From Kribbella jiaozuonensis (GTDB taxonomy: Bacteria; Actinomycetota; Actinomycetes; Propionibacteriales; Kribbellaceae): DNA of 64,000 nt. Under the pieces are notes generated by a model. That model was not told the origin of the DNA and searched no databases. It worked only from the letters and a program-made list of their open reading frames with translations. The translations under genes and the position numbers were made by a program. The stretch lies in the NCBI RefSeq assembly GCF_005233875.1, contig NZ_SZPZ01000006.1:310001-374000 (forward strand). Direction: 5' to 3'. This document shows positions 53,234 through 61,900 of this stretch, in pieces. Position 1 is the first letter of the stretch. Each line of letters opens with the position of its first letter.

Positions 53234-54706
53234 ATGAGCTCGCCCCAGGCCTCGACGGCCCGCTCCGGTTCCGGTCCTCTCGACGCGTACTTCAAGATCA
53301 GTGAACGCGGATCCACGCTCGGCCGGGAGATCCGTGGTGGGCTGGTCACGTTCTTCACGATGGCCTACATCGTCGTGCTGAACCCGCTGATCATCGGCAC
53401 CGTCAAGGACGGCGCCGGCCAGTTCGTCGGCGGCGGCACCGACCCGGCCGCGGCGATCGCGAAGATCGCGGTCGCGACCGCGCTGGTGGCCGGTGTGGTC
53501 ACGATCCTGATGGGCGTGGTCGCGAACTTCCCGCTCGCGCTCGCCACCGGGCTCGGCCTGAACGCGTTCATCGCGTTCTCGGTCGCGACCAAGATGACCT
53601 GGGCCGACGCGATGGGCCTGGTCGTGCTCGAGGGCCTGATCATCCTGATCCTGGTGCTGACCGGGTTCCGCAAGGCGGTCTTCGAGGCGGTCCCGCTCCA
53701 GCTGAAGATCGCGATCAGCGTCGGCATCGGCCTGTTCATCGCGTTCATCGGTGTGGTCGACGCTGGCTTCGTACGCCGTCCCGCCGCGCCCACCGGCCCA
53801 CCGGTCGAACTGGGCGTCGGCGGCACCCTCCGCGGCTGGCCGGTGCTGGTGTTCGTGGTCGGGCTGATTCTGATCGTCACGCTGTACGCCCGGAAGGTGA
53901 AGGGCGCGATCCTGATCGGCATCCTGGCCTCGACCGTGCTGGCGATCATCATCGAGGCGATCGCGAACGTCGGTGCCCGGACCGCGGACAACCCCGGCGG
54001 CTGGGGCCTGAGCGTGCCGAAGCTGCCGGACCAGTGGTTCACGAAACCGAACCTGGACACGATCGGCGAGTTCAGCCTGTTCGGCTCGTTCGAGAAGATC
54101 GGCGCGGTGTCGGCGATCCTGCTGATCTTCACGCTGATGCTGGCCGACTTCTTCGACACCATGGGCACGATGACCGCGATCGGCGCCGAGGCTGGCCTGC
54201 TCGACAAGGACGGCATCCCGCCGAACTCGCAGCGCATCCTGATCGTCGACAGCGTCGCGGCCGCGGCCGGCGGCGCGGCGAGCGTCTCCAGCAACACGTC
54301 GTACATCGAATCCGCGTCGGGTGTCGGTGAAGGCGCGCGGACCGGTCTGGCGAGCGTGGTGACCGGGATCTGCTTCCTGATCTCGATGGTGGTTGCGCCG
54401 CTCGTCACGCTGGTCCCGTACGAGGCCGCGACGCCGGCGCTGATCCTGGTCGGCTTCCTGATGATGACGCAGGTCAAGGGCATCGACTTCGACGACATCG
54501 AGGTCGCGTTCCCGGCGTTCCTGACCATCGTCCTGATGCCGTTCACGTACTCGATCTCGGCAGGTATCGGCGCCGGCTTCGTCTTCTACGTCATCCTCAA
54601 GTCCGTCCGCGGCAAGGCCCGCCAGGTCCACCCGCTGATGTGGGTGGTCGCCGCCCTGTTCGTCATCTACTTCGCCATCGGCCCGCTCACCGACTGGCTC
54701 ACCTGA
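53234..54706 (+). CDS. NCS2-family purine permease (AzgA/PbuG-like)
   Basis: A 490-residue transporter with about 14 helices. The family landmarks are GGLVTFFTMAYIVVLNP near residue 35, LATGLGLNAFIAFSV near 105 and LMLADFFDTMGTMTAIGAEAG near 305. ASVSSNTSYIESASGVGEGARTGLASVVTG (in parts NTSYIESASGVGEGARTG) matches the AzgA-type substrate motif. It imports hypoxanthine, guanine or adenine with protons. It is monocistronic, with the 3' end overlapping the convergent membrane-protein gene by 40 bp. Confidence 0.92.
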   Translation: MSSPQASTARSGSGPLDAYFKISERGSTLGREIRGGLVTFFTMAYIVVLNPLIIGTVKDGAGQFVGGGTDPAAAIAKIAVATALVAGVVTILMGVVANFPLALATGLGLNAFIAFSVATKMTWADAMGLVVLEGLIILILVLTGFRKAVFEAVPLQLKIAISVGIGLFIAFIGVVDAGFVRRPAAPTGPPVELGVGGTLRGWPVLVFVVGLILIVTLYARKVKGAILIGILASTVLAIIIEAIANVGARTADNPGGWGLSVPKLPDQWFTKPNLDTIGEFSLFGSFEKIGAVSAILLIFTLMLADFFDTMGTMTAIGAEAGLLDKDGIPPNSQRILIVDSVAAAAGGAASVSSNTSYIESASGVGEGARTGLASVVTGICFLISMVVAPLVTLVPYEAATPALILVGFLMMTQVKGIDFDDIEVAFPAFLTIVLMPFTYSISAGIGAGFVFYVILKSVRGKARQVHPLMWVVAALFVIYFAIGPLTDWLT

Positions 54707-55764
54707 GCGCGCTGATCGAGGTACTCCGCGCGGGTGACGAACAGCTCGCGGAGTTCGGTGGTGAGGCTTTCGAGGAAGTCGGCACGGTACGTCGCATCCG
54801 TCAGGAGCGCGATCGAGTAGTACAGGCCGGTGAAGGTTGCGATGCCGACGGCAACCTTCACCAGCGACGAGCTGATCACCACCGGGTGGTTCAGGATCAG
54901 CAACGTGTGGGACCACCCGCCGTGGTCGATGCCCCACTGCTGGTAGATGTGGTCGCTGATCGCGAGCATGCCGAAGGCAACGAAGAACAGGCCGACCCCA
55001 CTGCTGACGACGAGGACCTGCATCCACTGCCGGATCACCAGGCTGAGGCTGAGGTTCATCCGCTGGACCCGGCGCAGTGGCGGCCCGGAGCTGACGTCGC
55101 GCTCGATCGCCTCCAGCTCTCGCGGCAGCCGCAGCATCAGAAACAGATTGCTGAGTACGGCGAAGCCGACCGCAAGGAACACGACGAAGGCGACCGGCAT
55201 GCCCGCGAACACCTGCCACGTGTCCGCGGTGATGAACAGCACCAGCGAGAAGATCAGCAGCAGCGGTAGTGCCCGGACCAGGCTGGCCACGGAGTTCGCC
55301 AGCTCACCCGCGAGCCGGCGCAGCCCCCACAGCGTCGTACCGACGAGGCCGTAGCCGACCACGGCGTACACGAGGCCGACGAGCAGCAGGTTGCCGGCGG
55401 CAACTCCGAAGAACTGACGCACCTGACCGTCGGAGACCACCGGCAGGCTGGCCGGCAGCAGCACGAAGACCGCCAGCTCGGGGGTTCCGAAGCGTTTCGG
55501 CAGCGACCAGAAGGGCCGGCCGCGGAGCCGGTTCAGGACGCCGAACCCGCCGATCAGGAACGCGAGACCGCCGAGCGCGGCGAGCAGGTTCACCCAGAGC
55601 GGCCAGTTCAGCGAGATCGCACCGAGCATCTCGGCCAGGAACACCAGCACCAGCAGCGGTGTCGCCCGCGTGAAGATGTCGTGCGTCGGCGAGAAGTCCT
55701 CGATGAACAGCGGTAGCCCGGCCTGCCGGAACCGCTGCTCGTACCGCTCCAGCTCGGCGCTCAT
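54667..55764 (-). CDS. Integral membrane protein of unknown function
   Basis: A 365-residue protein. After a soluble N terminus (ELERYEQRFRQAGLPLFIEDF) there are about eight hydrophobic segments, including LVLVFLAEMLGAISLNWPLW, LLLIFSLVLFITA and ISSSLVKVAVGIATFTGLYY. A charged cytoplasmic end follows (ESLTTELRELFVTRAEYLDQRAQV, quoted as TTELRELFVTRAEYL). I do not recognise a family. ATG at 55764 (MSAELERYEQ) was chosen. It is divergent from the MarR gene and could be under its control. Confidence 0.7.
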   Translation of the reverse strand: MSAELERYEQRFRQAGLPLFIEDFSPTHDIFTRATPLLVLVFLAEMLGAISLNWPLWVNLLAALGGLAFLIGGFGVLNRLRGRPFWSLPKRFGTPELAVFVLLPASLPVVSDGQVRQFFGVAAGNLLLVGLVYAVVGYGLVGTTLWGLRRLAGELANSVASLVRALPLLLIFSLVLFITADTWQVFAGMPVAFVVFLAVGFAVLSNLFLMLRLPRELEAIERDVSSGPPLRRVQRMNLSLSLVIRQWMQVLVVSSGVGLFFVAFGMLAISDHIYQQWGIDHGGWSHTLLILNHPVVISSSLVKVAVGIATFTGLYYSIALLTDATYRADFLESLTTELRELFVTRAEYLDQRAQVSQSVSGPMAK

Positions 55765-55813
55765 GAACCGGAACTCTAGCGGGGCCGGGAATACCAGCCA
55801 CCGGTCACCGGTT

Positions 55814-55846
55814 TTAGTTAGCAAAGGTAATGAGTTAAGGTAAAGA
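55814..55846. promoter_or_regulatory. AT-rich promoter/MarR operator candidate
   Basis: AGTTAGCAAAGGTAA followed by AGTTAAGGTAAA forms two related copies just before the MarR ATG at 55848. The stretch is far richer in A/T than its surroundings, consistent with a promoter with MarR half-sites. Confidence 0.4.
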
Positions 55847-55847
55847 C

Positions 55848-56297
55848 ATGCCCGAAGTCGTAGCCCAGCAGGTGAAGAGTGACGTCGGGCTGGCCAGTGC
55901 CCTGCGGTCGTCGACGCTCAGGTTGTCCCGGCAGATCCGGCGTCAGCGTGAGCCCGGTCACGACCTCACCGCGAACCAGCTCAGCGTGCTCGGCGCGCTG
56001 TCCAAGCACGAGTCGATGACGATCGGCGAGCTGGCCTCCCACGAGCAGGTGAAGCCGCCGTCGATGACGCGGATCGTGACGAACATGGAGGAGGCGGGTC
56101 TGGTGATCCGCCGCCCGCACCCGACCGACAAGCGCCAGATCGTCGTCGAGCTGACCGACCGCGCCGATGAGCTGATCCTGGCGAACCGCCGGCGCCGCGA
56201 CGAATGGCTGCAGACCAAGCTGAAGCAATTGACCCCCGAGGAGCGCGACATCCTGCGCAAGGCAGCACCTGTTCTCGAACGCCTGGCGGCCCAGTGA
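55848..56297 (+). CDS. MarR-family regulator
   Basis: A 149-residue protein. LSRQIRRQ precedes the HTH, and LTANQLSVLGALSKHESMTIGELASHEQVKPPSMTRIVTNMEEAGLVIRR (in parts TIGELASHEQVKPPSMTRIV and MEEAGLVIRRPHP) is the winged helix with the DKRQIVVELT wing. This is the Rv0880-like MarR of actinobacteria. It overlaps the start of the exporter gene by four bases (GTGA), so the regulator and pump are one transcript that it probably represses. Confidence 0.9.
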   Translation: MPEVVAQQVKSDVGLASALRSSTLRLSRQIRRQREPGHDLTANQLSVLGALSKHESMTIGELASHEQVKPPSMTRIVTNMEEAGLVIRRPHPTDKRQIVVELTDRADELILANRRRRDEWLQTKLKQLTPEERDILRKAAPVLERLAAQ

Positions 56298-57655
56298 GCC
56301 CGACCTTCCGCGCGTTCAAAGTCCGTAACTTCCGTCTCTACGCCACCGGCGCGATCGTCTCGAACGTCGGCACCTGGATGCAGCGTGTCGCCCAGGACTG
56401 GCTGGTCCTGGAGCTGACCCACTCCGGTACGGCGCTCGGTATCGTCACCGGACTCCAGTTCCTGCCTGCCCTCTTGCTCGGCCCGTACGCCGGTCTGGTC
56501 GCCGACCGCTTCCCGAAGCGGACCGTGCTGACCGTCACCCAGATCGCGATGGCCAGCGTCGCCCTGACGCTCGGTGGCCTCACGATCGGCGGCGTCGTAC
56601 AGACCTGGCATGTGTACCTGCTCGCCCTGCTGTTCGGTGTCGGTACTGCGTTCGACGCCCCGACCCGGCAGTCCTTCGTCGTCGAGATGGTCGGCCGCGA
56701 CGAGCTGTCCAACGCCGTCGGGCTGAACTCGGCCTCGTTCAACGCCGCCCGGCTGCTCGGCCCGGCGCTGGCCGGTCTGCTGATCAACTGGATCGGCACC
56801 GGTCCGGTGATCCTGGTCAACGGCTTCACGTACGCCGCGGTGATCCTCTCGCTGCGGCTGATGCGCGTCTCCGAGCTGCACACCCCGAAGCCCGCGGGCC
56901 GCGAGAAGGGCATGATCCGGGACGGCATGCGCTACCTGTGGCGCCGGCCGGACCTGATGATGGTCCTGGTCGCGGTGTTCTTCGCCGGCACGTTCGGCCT
57001 GAACTTCCAGCTGACCTCGGCGCTGATGGCAACGAGTGTGTTCCACAAGGGCGCGGGGGAGTACGGCATCCTCGGCTCGGTGCTCGCGATCGGCTCGCTG
57101 GCCGGTGCGTTGCTCGCCGCACGCCGGGTCCGGATCCGGGCCCGCCTGGTGATCGGCGCCGCGCTGGCGTTCGGTATCGCCGAGATCGTCAGCGCCCTGA
57201 TGCCGACGTACCTGACCTTCGCGCTGGTGCTGCCGATCGTCGGTCTGGCCTCGCTGACCATGCTGACCTCGGCGAACGCGACCATGCAGCTGAGCATCGA
57301 GCCGACGATGCGCGGCCGGGTGATGGCGCTGTACATGACGGTCCTGATGGGTGGTACGCCGATCGGGTCGCCGTTCATCGGCTGGATCGGGCAGGTGTTC
57401 GGCGCGCGGTACTCGCTGATCGTCGGCGGTGGACTGACCGTGCTCGGGACCGTCGCCTCGGTGCTGTACTTCTCCCGCCGACGCGGTCTCGCGATCCGGC
57501 CGCGGTTGCTGCCGCGCCCGCATCTCGAGGTGCTGCCGCAGACCGAGCTGCTCGGCGACAAGGCAGTCCTCGAGACCGTCCCGCTCGACGACGAGCCCGT
57601 GGCGCTCAAGGACGAGCCCGGCGCGAAGCAGGACGTCGGACCGAGAGTCGCTTAG
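56294..57655 (+). CDS. MFS_3-type exporter (EntS-like) in operon with MarR
   Basis: A 453-residue transporter. FKVRNFRLYATGAIVSNVGTWMQRVAQDWLVLEL (in parts FRLYATGAIVSNVGTWMQRV and AQDWLVLELT) is the MFS_3 signature, GLVADRFPKRTVL is motif A, and FDAPTRQSFVVEMVGRDEL is the conserved cytoplasmic loop. It has about 11-12 helices and a charged C-terminal tail of about 50 residues. Likely proton-driven efflux of a metabolite or drug. GTG at 56294 starts inside the MarR stop. The end overlaps the convergent DUF4429 gene by four bases. Confidence 0.88.
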   Translation: MSPTFRAFKVRNFRLYATGAIVSNVGTWMQRVAQDWLVLELTHSGTALGIVTGLQFLPALLLGPYAGLVADRFPKRTVLTVTQIAMASVALTLGGLTIGGVVQTWHVYLLALLFGVGTAFDAPTRQSFVVEMVGRDELSNAVGLNSASFNAARLLGPALAGLLINWIGTGPVILVNGFTYAAVILSLRLMRVSELHTPKPAGREKGMIRDGMRYLWRRPDLMMVLVAVFFAGTFGLNFQLTSALMATSVFHKGAGEYGILGSVLAIGSLAGALLAARRVRIRARLVIGAALAFGIAEIVSALMPTYLTFALVLPIVGLASLTMLTSANATMQLSIEPTMRGRVMALYMTVLMGGTPIGSPFIGWIGQVFGARYSLIVGGGLTVLGTVASVLYFSRRRGLAIRPRLLPRPHLEVLPQTELLGDKAVLETVPLDDEPVALKDEPGAKQDVGPRVA

Positions 57656-58365
57656 GGCCGGATCCGGGTCAGCAGGCGGGCGGCGAAGAACAGGGCGTCG
57701 ACGTCGGCGCCGGCCTCGATCAGCATCGCCGCCGGGTCGTGCTTCGGCTTCGGGCGCTCGTCCGGCGTACCGGCCGTGGCGATCCGGAGGAAGCCGCGGG
57801 CGCCGAATCGCCCAGGGGTCGGCGACCACTCGACGTCGATGATGTCGACCAGCGGCACCGACCACTGCGCGCCGAGCGCTTTCTTCCTCCGGCCCGCGGA
57901 CCGTTTGTAGTCGAACGTGAGCCGCCCGTTCGCCACCGACAGCGTCGCGTCCCGGCCCGTGAGCCGGTCCGGCGCGACCGGCGGTGCGAGCAACCAACGC
58001 GCGGACGTCGTCGCCGGTACGTCGCGGCGGACGAGGGTACTGCGGATGTCGCGGGCGATCTGCTCCGCGAGCGCGGGGTCGACCTCCGGGAAGTCGTACA
58101 GATCCATCACGACCTGACCGCCGGTCACTGACTGCAGCGGGTCGGCGCCGTCGCGCAGGATGAGCTTGAGACCGGCCTCGCTGACCTCGACCGCGTTCAG
58201 GGCCTCGACCGGCAGGATCCGTTCGCCCAGGCGGGTCCGCAACGAGCTGGTCAGCGCATCGAGTCCGGCTTGCGTTCCGTCGTACCGGAGGCGAAGGATC
58301 CCGATGCCGTCCCAGACGACCGTGCCGTTCGTGCTTTTCAGCTCACCGCTTCCCACCCTCCCCAT
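57652..58365 (-). CDS. DUF4429 domain protein
   Basis: A 237-residue protein with two similar beta-rich halves. The first carries STNGTVVWDGIGILRLRYDG, the second DATLSVANGRLTFDYKRSAGR, followed by WSVPLVDIIDVEWSP and GFLRIAT. That tandem pattern is DUF4429, which binds membranes or lipids in a PH-like fold according to family descriptions. A perfect AGGAGGG precedes the ATG at 58365, so upstream starts are rejected. It is divergent from mycothione reductase with a 56-bp gap. Function is unknown. Confidence 0.78.
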   Translation of the reverse strand: MGRVGSGELKSTNGTVVWDGIGILRLRYDGTQAGLDALTSSLRTRLGERILPVEALNAVEVSEAGLKLILRDGADPLQSVTGGQVVMDLYDFPEVDPALAEQIARDIRSTLVRRDVPATTSARWLLAPPVAPDRLTGRDATLSVANGRLTFDYKRSAGRRKKALGAQWSVPLVDIIDVEWSPTPGRFGARGFLRIATAGTPDERPKPKHDPAAMLIEAGADVDALFFAARLLTRIRP

Positions 58366-58421
58366 CTTCCCTCCTGAGCGGGTCCACCGCAGGTTCTTGC
58401 GTGTAAGCGGCACAATGAGGT

Positions 58422-59825
58422 GTGACCCATTACGACCTGGTAGTCATTGGGACAGGATCCGGCAACACGATCGTGAACAAGCGGTTCGCGGACCGGAAGG
58501 TCGCGATCGTCGAGCGCGGTACCTTCGGCGGCACCTGCCTCAACGTCGGTTGTATCCCGACCAAGATGTTCGTGCACGCCGCCGACGTGGCCGCGACCCC
58601 GTCGGAGAGCTCACGGTACGGCGTCGACGAGCAACTGCTCGACGTCCGCTGGCCCGACGTCCGGGACCGGATCTTCGGCCGGATCGACCCGATCGCGGCG
58701 GGCGGCTCGGAGTACCGGCACCACAGCCCGGACAACGCCAACGTCACCGTGTACGACGGGACCGGCCGGTTCACCGGGTTCAAGGAGCTGACCGTCGACA
58801 ACAAGGACGGGTCGACGAGCGTGTTCAGCGCCGACCAGTTCGTGCTCGCCACCGGCAGCCGGCCGATCGTGCCGCCGATCCCGGGGCTCGAGGAGACCGG
58901 CTTCCACACCTCGAACACGATCATGCGGCTCGACGAGCTGCCGCGCCGGCTGGCGATCATCGGCAGCGGGTTCGTCGCGGCCGAGTTCGCGCACGTGTTC
59001 GCGTCGTTCGGGGTCGAGGTGACGATCATCGCCCGCTCGAACGTGCTGCTCCGGCACGAGGACGGCGAGCTCGCCTCGGCGTACACGAAGATCGCCCAGG
59101 AGCTGTACGACGTACGCCTGAACCACGAGACCGTCCGGGTGGCACGCCATGAGGACGGCTCGATCGCGCTCAAGATGCTGCACCCGGCCGGGGTCGACAC
59201 CCTGGTCGTCGACGAGCTCCTGGTCGCGGTCGGCCGGGAACCGAACTCCGACCTGCTGAACCTGGACGCCACCGGTGTCGAGATCGACAGCGAGGCACGC
59301 GTAGTCGTCGACAAGTACCAGCAGACCACCGTCGACGGCATCTACGCGCTCGGTGATGTGACCACCCCGCACCAGCTGAAGCACGTCGCGAACCACGAGG
59401 CCCGGGTGGTCAAGCACAACCTGCTCAACCCGGACGACCGGGTCGAGTCCGACCACCGCTTCGTACCGCACGCGGTCTTCAGCGCGCCGCAGATCGCCTC
59501 CGTCGGCCTGACCGAGGAGCAGGCGAAGGAGCGCGGGATCCCTTATGTGAAAGCGGTTCAGCGGTACGCCGATATCGCGTACGGCTGGGCGATGGAGGAC
59601 ACGACCGGGTTCGCGAAGATCCTGGCCGACCCGAAGACCGGTCAGATCATCGGCGCGCACATCATGGGACCGCAGGCGCCGACCGTGATCCAGCCGATCA
59701 TCCAGGCGATGAGTTTCGGCCTGGACGCGTACTCGATGGCGCGTCAGCAGTACTGGATCCATCCGGCGATGCCCGAACTGATCGAGAACGCGTTGCTGCA
59801 GCTGGATCTACACCCGGAAGGCTGA
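58422..59825 (+). CDS. mtr: Mycothione reductase
   Basis: A 467-residue flavoprotein disulfide reductase. IGTGSGNTIV at residues 9-18 is the FAD loop, GGTCLNVGCIPTKM supplies the redox-active Cys39 and Cys44, IIGSGFVAAEFAHVFASFG near 185 is the NADPH loop, and the C-terminal HPAMPELIENALLQL provides the His-Glu pair. Replacement of the glutathione-reductase patterns by this CLNVGC/HPAMPE combination is typical of mycothione reductase. It recycles mycothiol disulfide with NADPH, which itself supports an actinobacterial source. GTG start at 58422. Confidence 0.93.
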   Translation: MTHYDLVVIGTGSGNTIVNKRFADRKVAIVERGTFGGTCLNVGCIPTKMFVHAADVAATPSESSRYGVDEQLLDVRWPDVRDRIFGRIDPIAAGGSEYRHHSPDNANVTVYDGTGRFTGFKELTVDNKDGSTSVFSADQFVLATGSRPIVPPIPGLEETGFHTSNTIMRLDELPRRLAIIGSGFVAAEFAHVFASFGVEVTIIARSNVLLRHEDGELASAYTKIAQELYDVRLNHETVRVARHEDGSIALKMLHPAGVDTLVVDELLVAVGREPNSDLLNLDATGVEIDSEARVVVDKYQQTTVDGIYALGDVTTPHQLKHVANHEARVVKHNLLNPDDRVESDHRFVPHAVFSAPQIASVGLTEEQAKERGIPYVKAVQRYADIAYGWAMEDTTGFAKILADPKTGQIIGAHIMGPQAPTVIQPIIQAMSFGLDAYSMARQQYWIHPAMPELIENALLQLDLHPEG

Positions 59826-61256
59826 GATCACGTCGGCGACCGTGTCGAGCGTCTCGAGGTCGGGCAGGCTGATCATCACCTCGGCCACCCCCGCCTCGGA
59901 CAGCTCGCGGAACCGACCGATCTGATCGTCCACGGTGCCGGCGTTCACCATCGCGGCATACCGCGCCGGGTTCACGTTCCGCGGGCGCAGCTTCTGCACG
60001 AGCTCGTCCAGCTGCCGGGAGTCCTTACCCACAAGGGTTGTCGACAGGTGGGTCAACTCGACGGGGCGATCGCCGAGGTGACCGGCAGCCTTCCGGACCG
60101 CGGCGGCGTCCCCGAAGACGTTCACGGCATCGGCGTACCGCGCCGCCAGCCTGAGCGTCCGCGGCCCACTCCCGCCGACCAGCACGGGCAGGTGTTCCTG
60201 CAGCGGCCGCGGGTAGCACGTGGTGTCCGGTACGTCGAGAACCTTGCCGTGGAACGGTTTGTTGCCTGGTCCCCACAAAACCGGGAGTAACTGCAACGCG
60301 TCCTCGAGCAAGGCGTACCGTTCACTCACCGGCGGGAACGACCATCCGTAGGCCTTGTGCTCGGCCTCGAACCACGCGAGCCCGACGCCGCACACCGCCC
60401 GCCCACCAGTCAACACGTCGAGCGTCGCCGCGATCTTCCCGAGGTGGGCGACGTTCCGGTACGTGATCCCCGAGACCAACGTGCCGAGGCGTACGCGGGT
60501 GGTGCAGGCGGCCAGATACCCCAGCGTCGTCCAACTCTCCAGGAAGTCGTCCCACGCCCGCCCGACCTGCGGGATCTGCCGGAAATGATCCATCACATAG
60601 ATCGAGTCGAACCCCACCGCCTCAGCCTTCGAAGCCACCTCCCGCACCCAAGCCGCCAGCCCCGCCCGACCACCTGGATGCGTGTAGCTGCTCAGCTGCA
60701 ACCCGAACCTCAGCCCGCTCGGCTTCTCCACCTGACGCACGGCCGCCGCGCCCGCGTCCACAAACGCCTCAGGGACCACCCGAACAGCCGTCGGTTGTAG
60801 AACCTGGTCGTACCCCTCGTCCGGCAACTCCTTCTTCACCGCCGTCCACGACCGCAACTGCGAGGTCAGCACATCAGCCGGGATCCGCTTGGCCGACCGC
60901 TCCCGATTCCGCCGCCGGCATTCCTCGGCCGGCGTATCGAACCCCACCGCCACACAGGCCATCCCGACCTCACGCGCCAGCCGCAGCCACTCCACCCGCC
61001 GTTCCTTGTCCAGCCCCAGCGTGTCGATCACAGTCGTCAACTGCCGCCCGATTCGTTGCCGCACCACCACATCCAGCAACGCGAACGCATCCGCACTGGC
61101 CGCAATATCGTCTTCCCCGGCCCCGACCAACGCCCGCAACCGATCACTCGACACGACCAGCTCCGGCGCGAACAGCTCCGCCGCCCACGTCGACTTCCCC
61201 GACGCCCCTGGCCCCACCAGGATCACCACACACGGCGACGGCAGTTTGAGTTCCAC
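59808..61256 (-). CDS. P-loop kinase fused to F420/FMN-dependent LLM-class oxidoreductase
   Basis: A 482-residue fusion. Residues 1-170 form a small P-loop kinase-like domain: GPGASGKST at 15-23 is Walker A, VVSSDRLRALVG follows, and FDTPAEECRRRNRERSAKRIP is a lid/LID-like Arg-rich loop of zeta-toxin/polynucleotide kinase style. Residues 180-482 are an LLM barrel (LQLSSYTHPGGRAGLA, VMDHFRQIPQVG, GTLVSGITYRNVAHLGKIAATLD in parts, VLVGGSGPRTLRLAARYAD). It probably couples a phosphorylation step to a flavin- or F420-dependent reaction. GTG at 61256 was chosen; a longer frame overlaps ThpR on the other strand and lacks homology signals. Confidence 0.8.
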   Translation of the reverse strand: MELKLPSPCVVILVGPGASGKSTWAAELFAPELVVSSDRLRALVGAGEDDIAASADAFALLDVVVRQRIGRQLTTVIDTLGLDKERRVEWLRLAREVGMACVAVGFDTPAEECRRRNRERSAKRIPADVLTSQLRSWTAVKKELPDEGYDQVLQPTAVRVVPEAFVDAGAAAVRQVEKPSGLRFGLQLSSYTHPGGRAGLAAWVREVASKAEAVGFDSIYVMDHFRQIPQVGRAWDDFLESWTTLGYLAACTTRVRLGTLVSGITYRNVAHLGKIAATLDVLTGGRAVCGVGLAWFEAEHKAYGWSFPPVSERYALLEDALQLLPVLWGPGNKPFHGKVLDVPDTTCYPRPLQEHLPVLVGGSGPRTLRLAARYADAVNVFGDAAAVRKAAGHLGDRPVELTHLSTTLVGKDSRQLDELVQKLRPRNVNPARYAAMVNAGTVDDQIGRFRELSEAGVAEVMISLPDLETLDTVADVISAFRV

Positions 61257-61290
61257 ACAAAGCAGTTTCCACCACCGATAGCATTTCGGG

Positions 61291-61854
61291 ATGCGATTGT
61301 TCGTGGCCGTGGTGCCGCCCATCGAAGTTGTGGAGGATCTGAGCGAGTTCGTCGAGCCGCGGCGAGAGCATCCGGATGACGACATCCGGTGGGCCTCGGA
61401 GCAGCACTGGCACATCACGCTGGCGTTCCTCGGCGACGTACCGGACTGGAAGAACGAGGAGCTCGAGGAGCGGCTGGAGGCGGTCGCGCAACGGCAGAAG
61501 CCGTTCGAGTTGCAGCTGACCGGCGCGGGCGCGTTCCCCGGCGTACCGGATGCGCGGGTGCTGTACGCCGGAGTACGCGACGACACCGAATCGCTGAAGC
61601 ACCTGTCGATGACCACGCGGTCGGCGGCGAGTCGGGCCGGCGTCACCGTCGAGGGCCGTAAGTTCACCCCGCATGTGACCCTGGCAAGGTTGCGGCGACC
61701 GATCGACGTGACCAGGTGGGTCAGGGTTTTCGACACCTACGACGGTCCGGTCTGGACCGCGGGTAGCCTGCAGTTGATTCAATCCCGGCTCGGTGAGGGT
61801 CCGGGGCAAAGTGCGGCGTACGACACAGTAGGCGAATGGGACTTCTTAGGTTAA
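61291..61854 (+). CDS. thpR: RNA 2',3'-cyclic phosphodiesterase (ThpR/LigT)
   Basis: A 187-residue 2H phosphoesterase. The two catalytic HxT motifs are HITL (His41, in WHITLAF) and HVTL (His128, in PHVTLARL), in the right order and spacing. It hydrolyses 2',3'-cyclic phosphates of RNA to 2'-phosphates. It is divergent from the kinase-LLM fusion gene with a 34-bp gap, and its stop overlaps an iron-box-like sequence that belongs to the next operon. Confidence 0.9.
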   Translation: MRLFVAVVPPIEVVEDLSEFVEPRREHPDDDIRWASEQHWHITLAFLGDVPDWKNEELEERLEAVAQRQKPFELQLTGAGAFPGVPDARVLYAGVRDDTESLKHLSMTTRSAASRAGVTVEGRKFTPHVTLARLRRPIDVTRWVRVFDTYDGPVWTAGSLQLIQSRLGEGPGQSAAYDTVGEWDFLG

Positions 61855-61879
61855 CCTCAGCAAGGTTAGCCGTACCTAA
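61846..61879 (+). promoter_or_regulatory. Tandem IdeR/DtxR-like iron boxes before efeU
   Basis: CAAGGTTAGCCGTACCTAA at 61861-61879 matches the 19-bp IdeR/DmdR consensus (TTAGGTTAGSCTAACCTAA) at 14-15 positions. The preceding TTAGGTTAACCT at 61846-61857 carries the palindrome AGGTTAACCT. Both lie 22-55 bp before efeU, so iron-dependent repression of the operon is expected. Confidence 0.7.
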
Positions 61880-61900
61880 TGCTCTGGAAGTGTCGCCGCC

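Noticed and set aside
53165..55219. 684-codon minus-strand frame opposite the NCS2 permease
   Set aside because: It is antisense to a strongly conserved transporter and has a His/Asp/Arg-rich shadow composition.
61257..61736. Extended N terminus for the kinase-LLM fusion
   Set aside because: The added 160 residues are antisense to ThpR and have a Ser/Arg/Cys-rich shadow composition.
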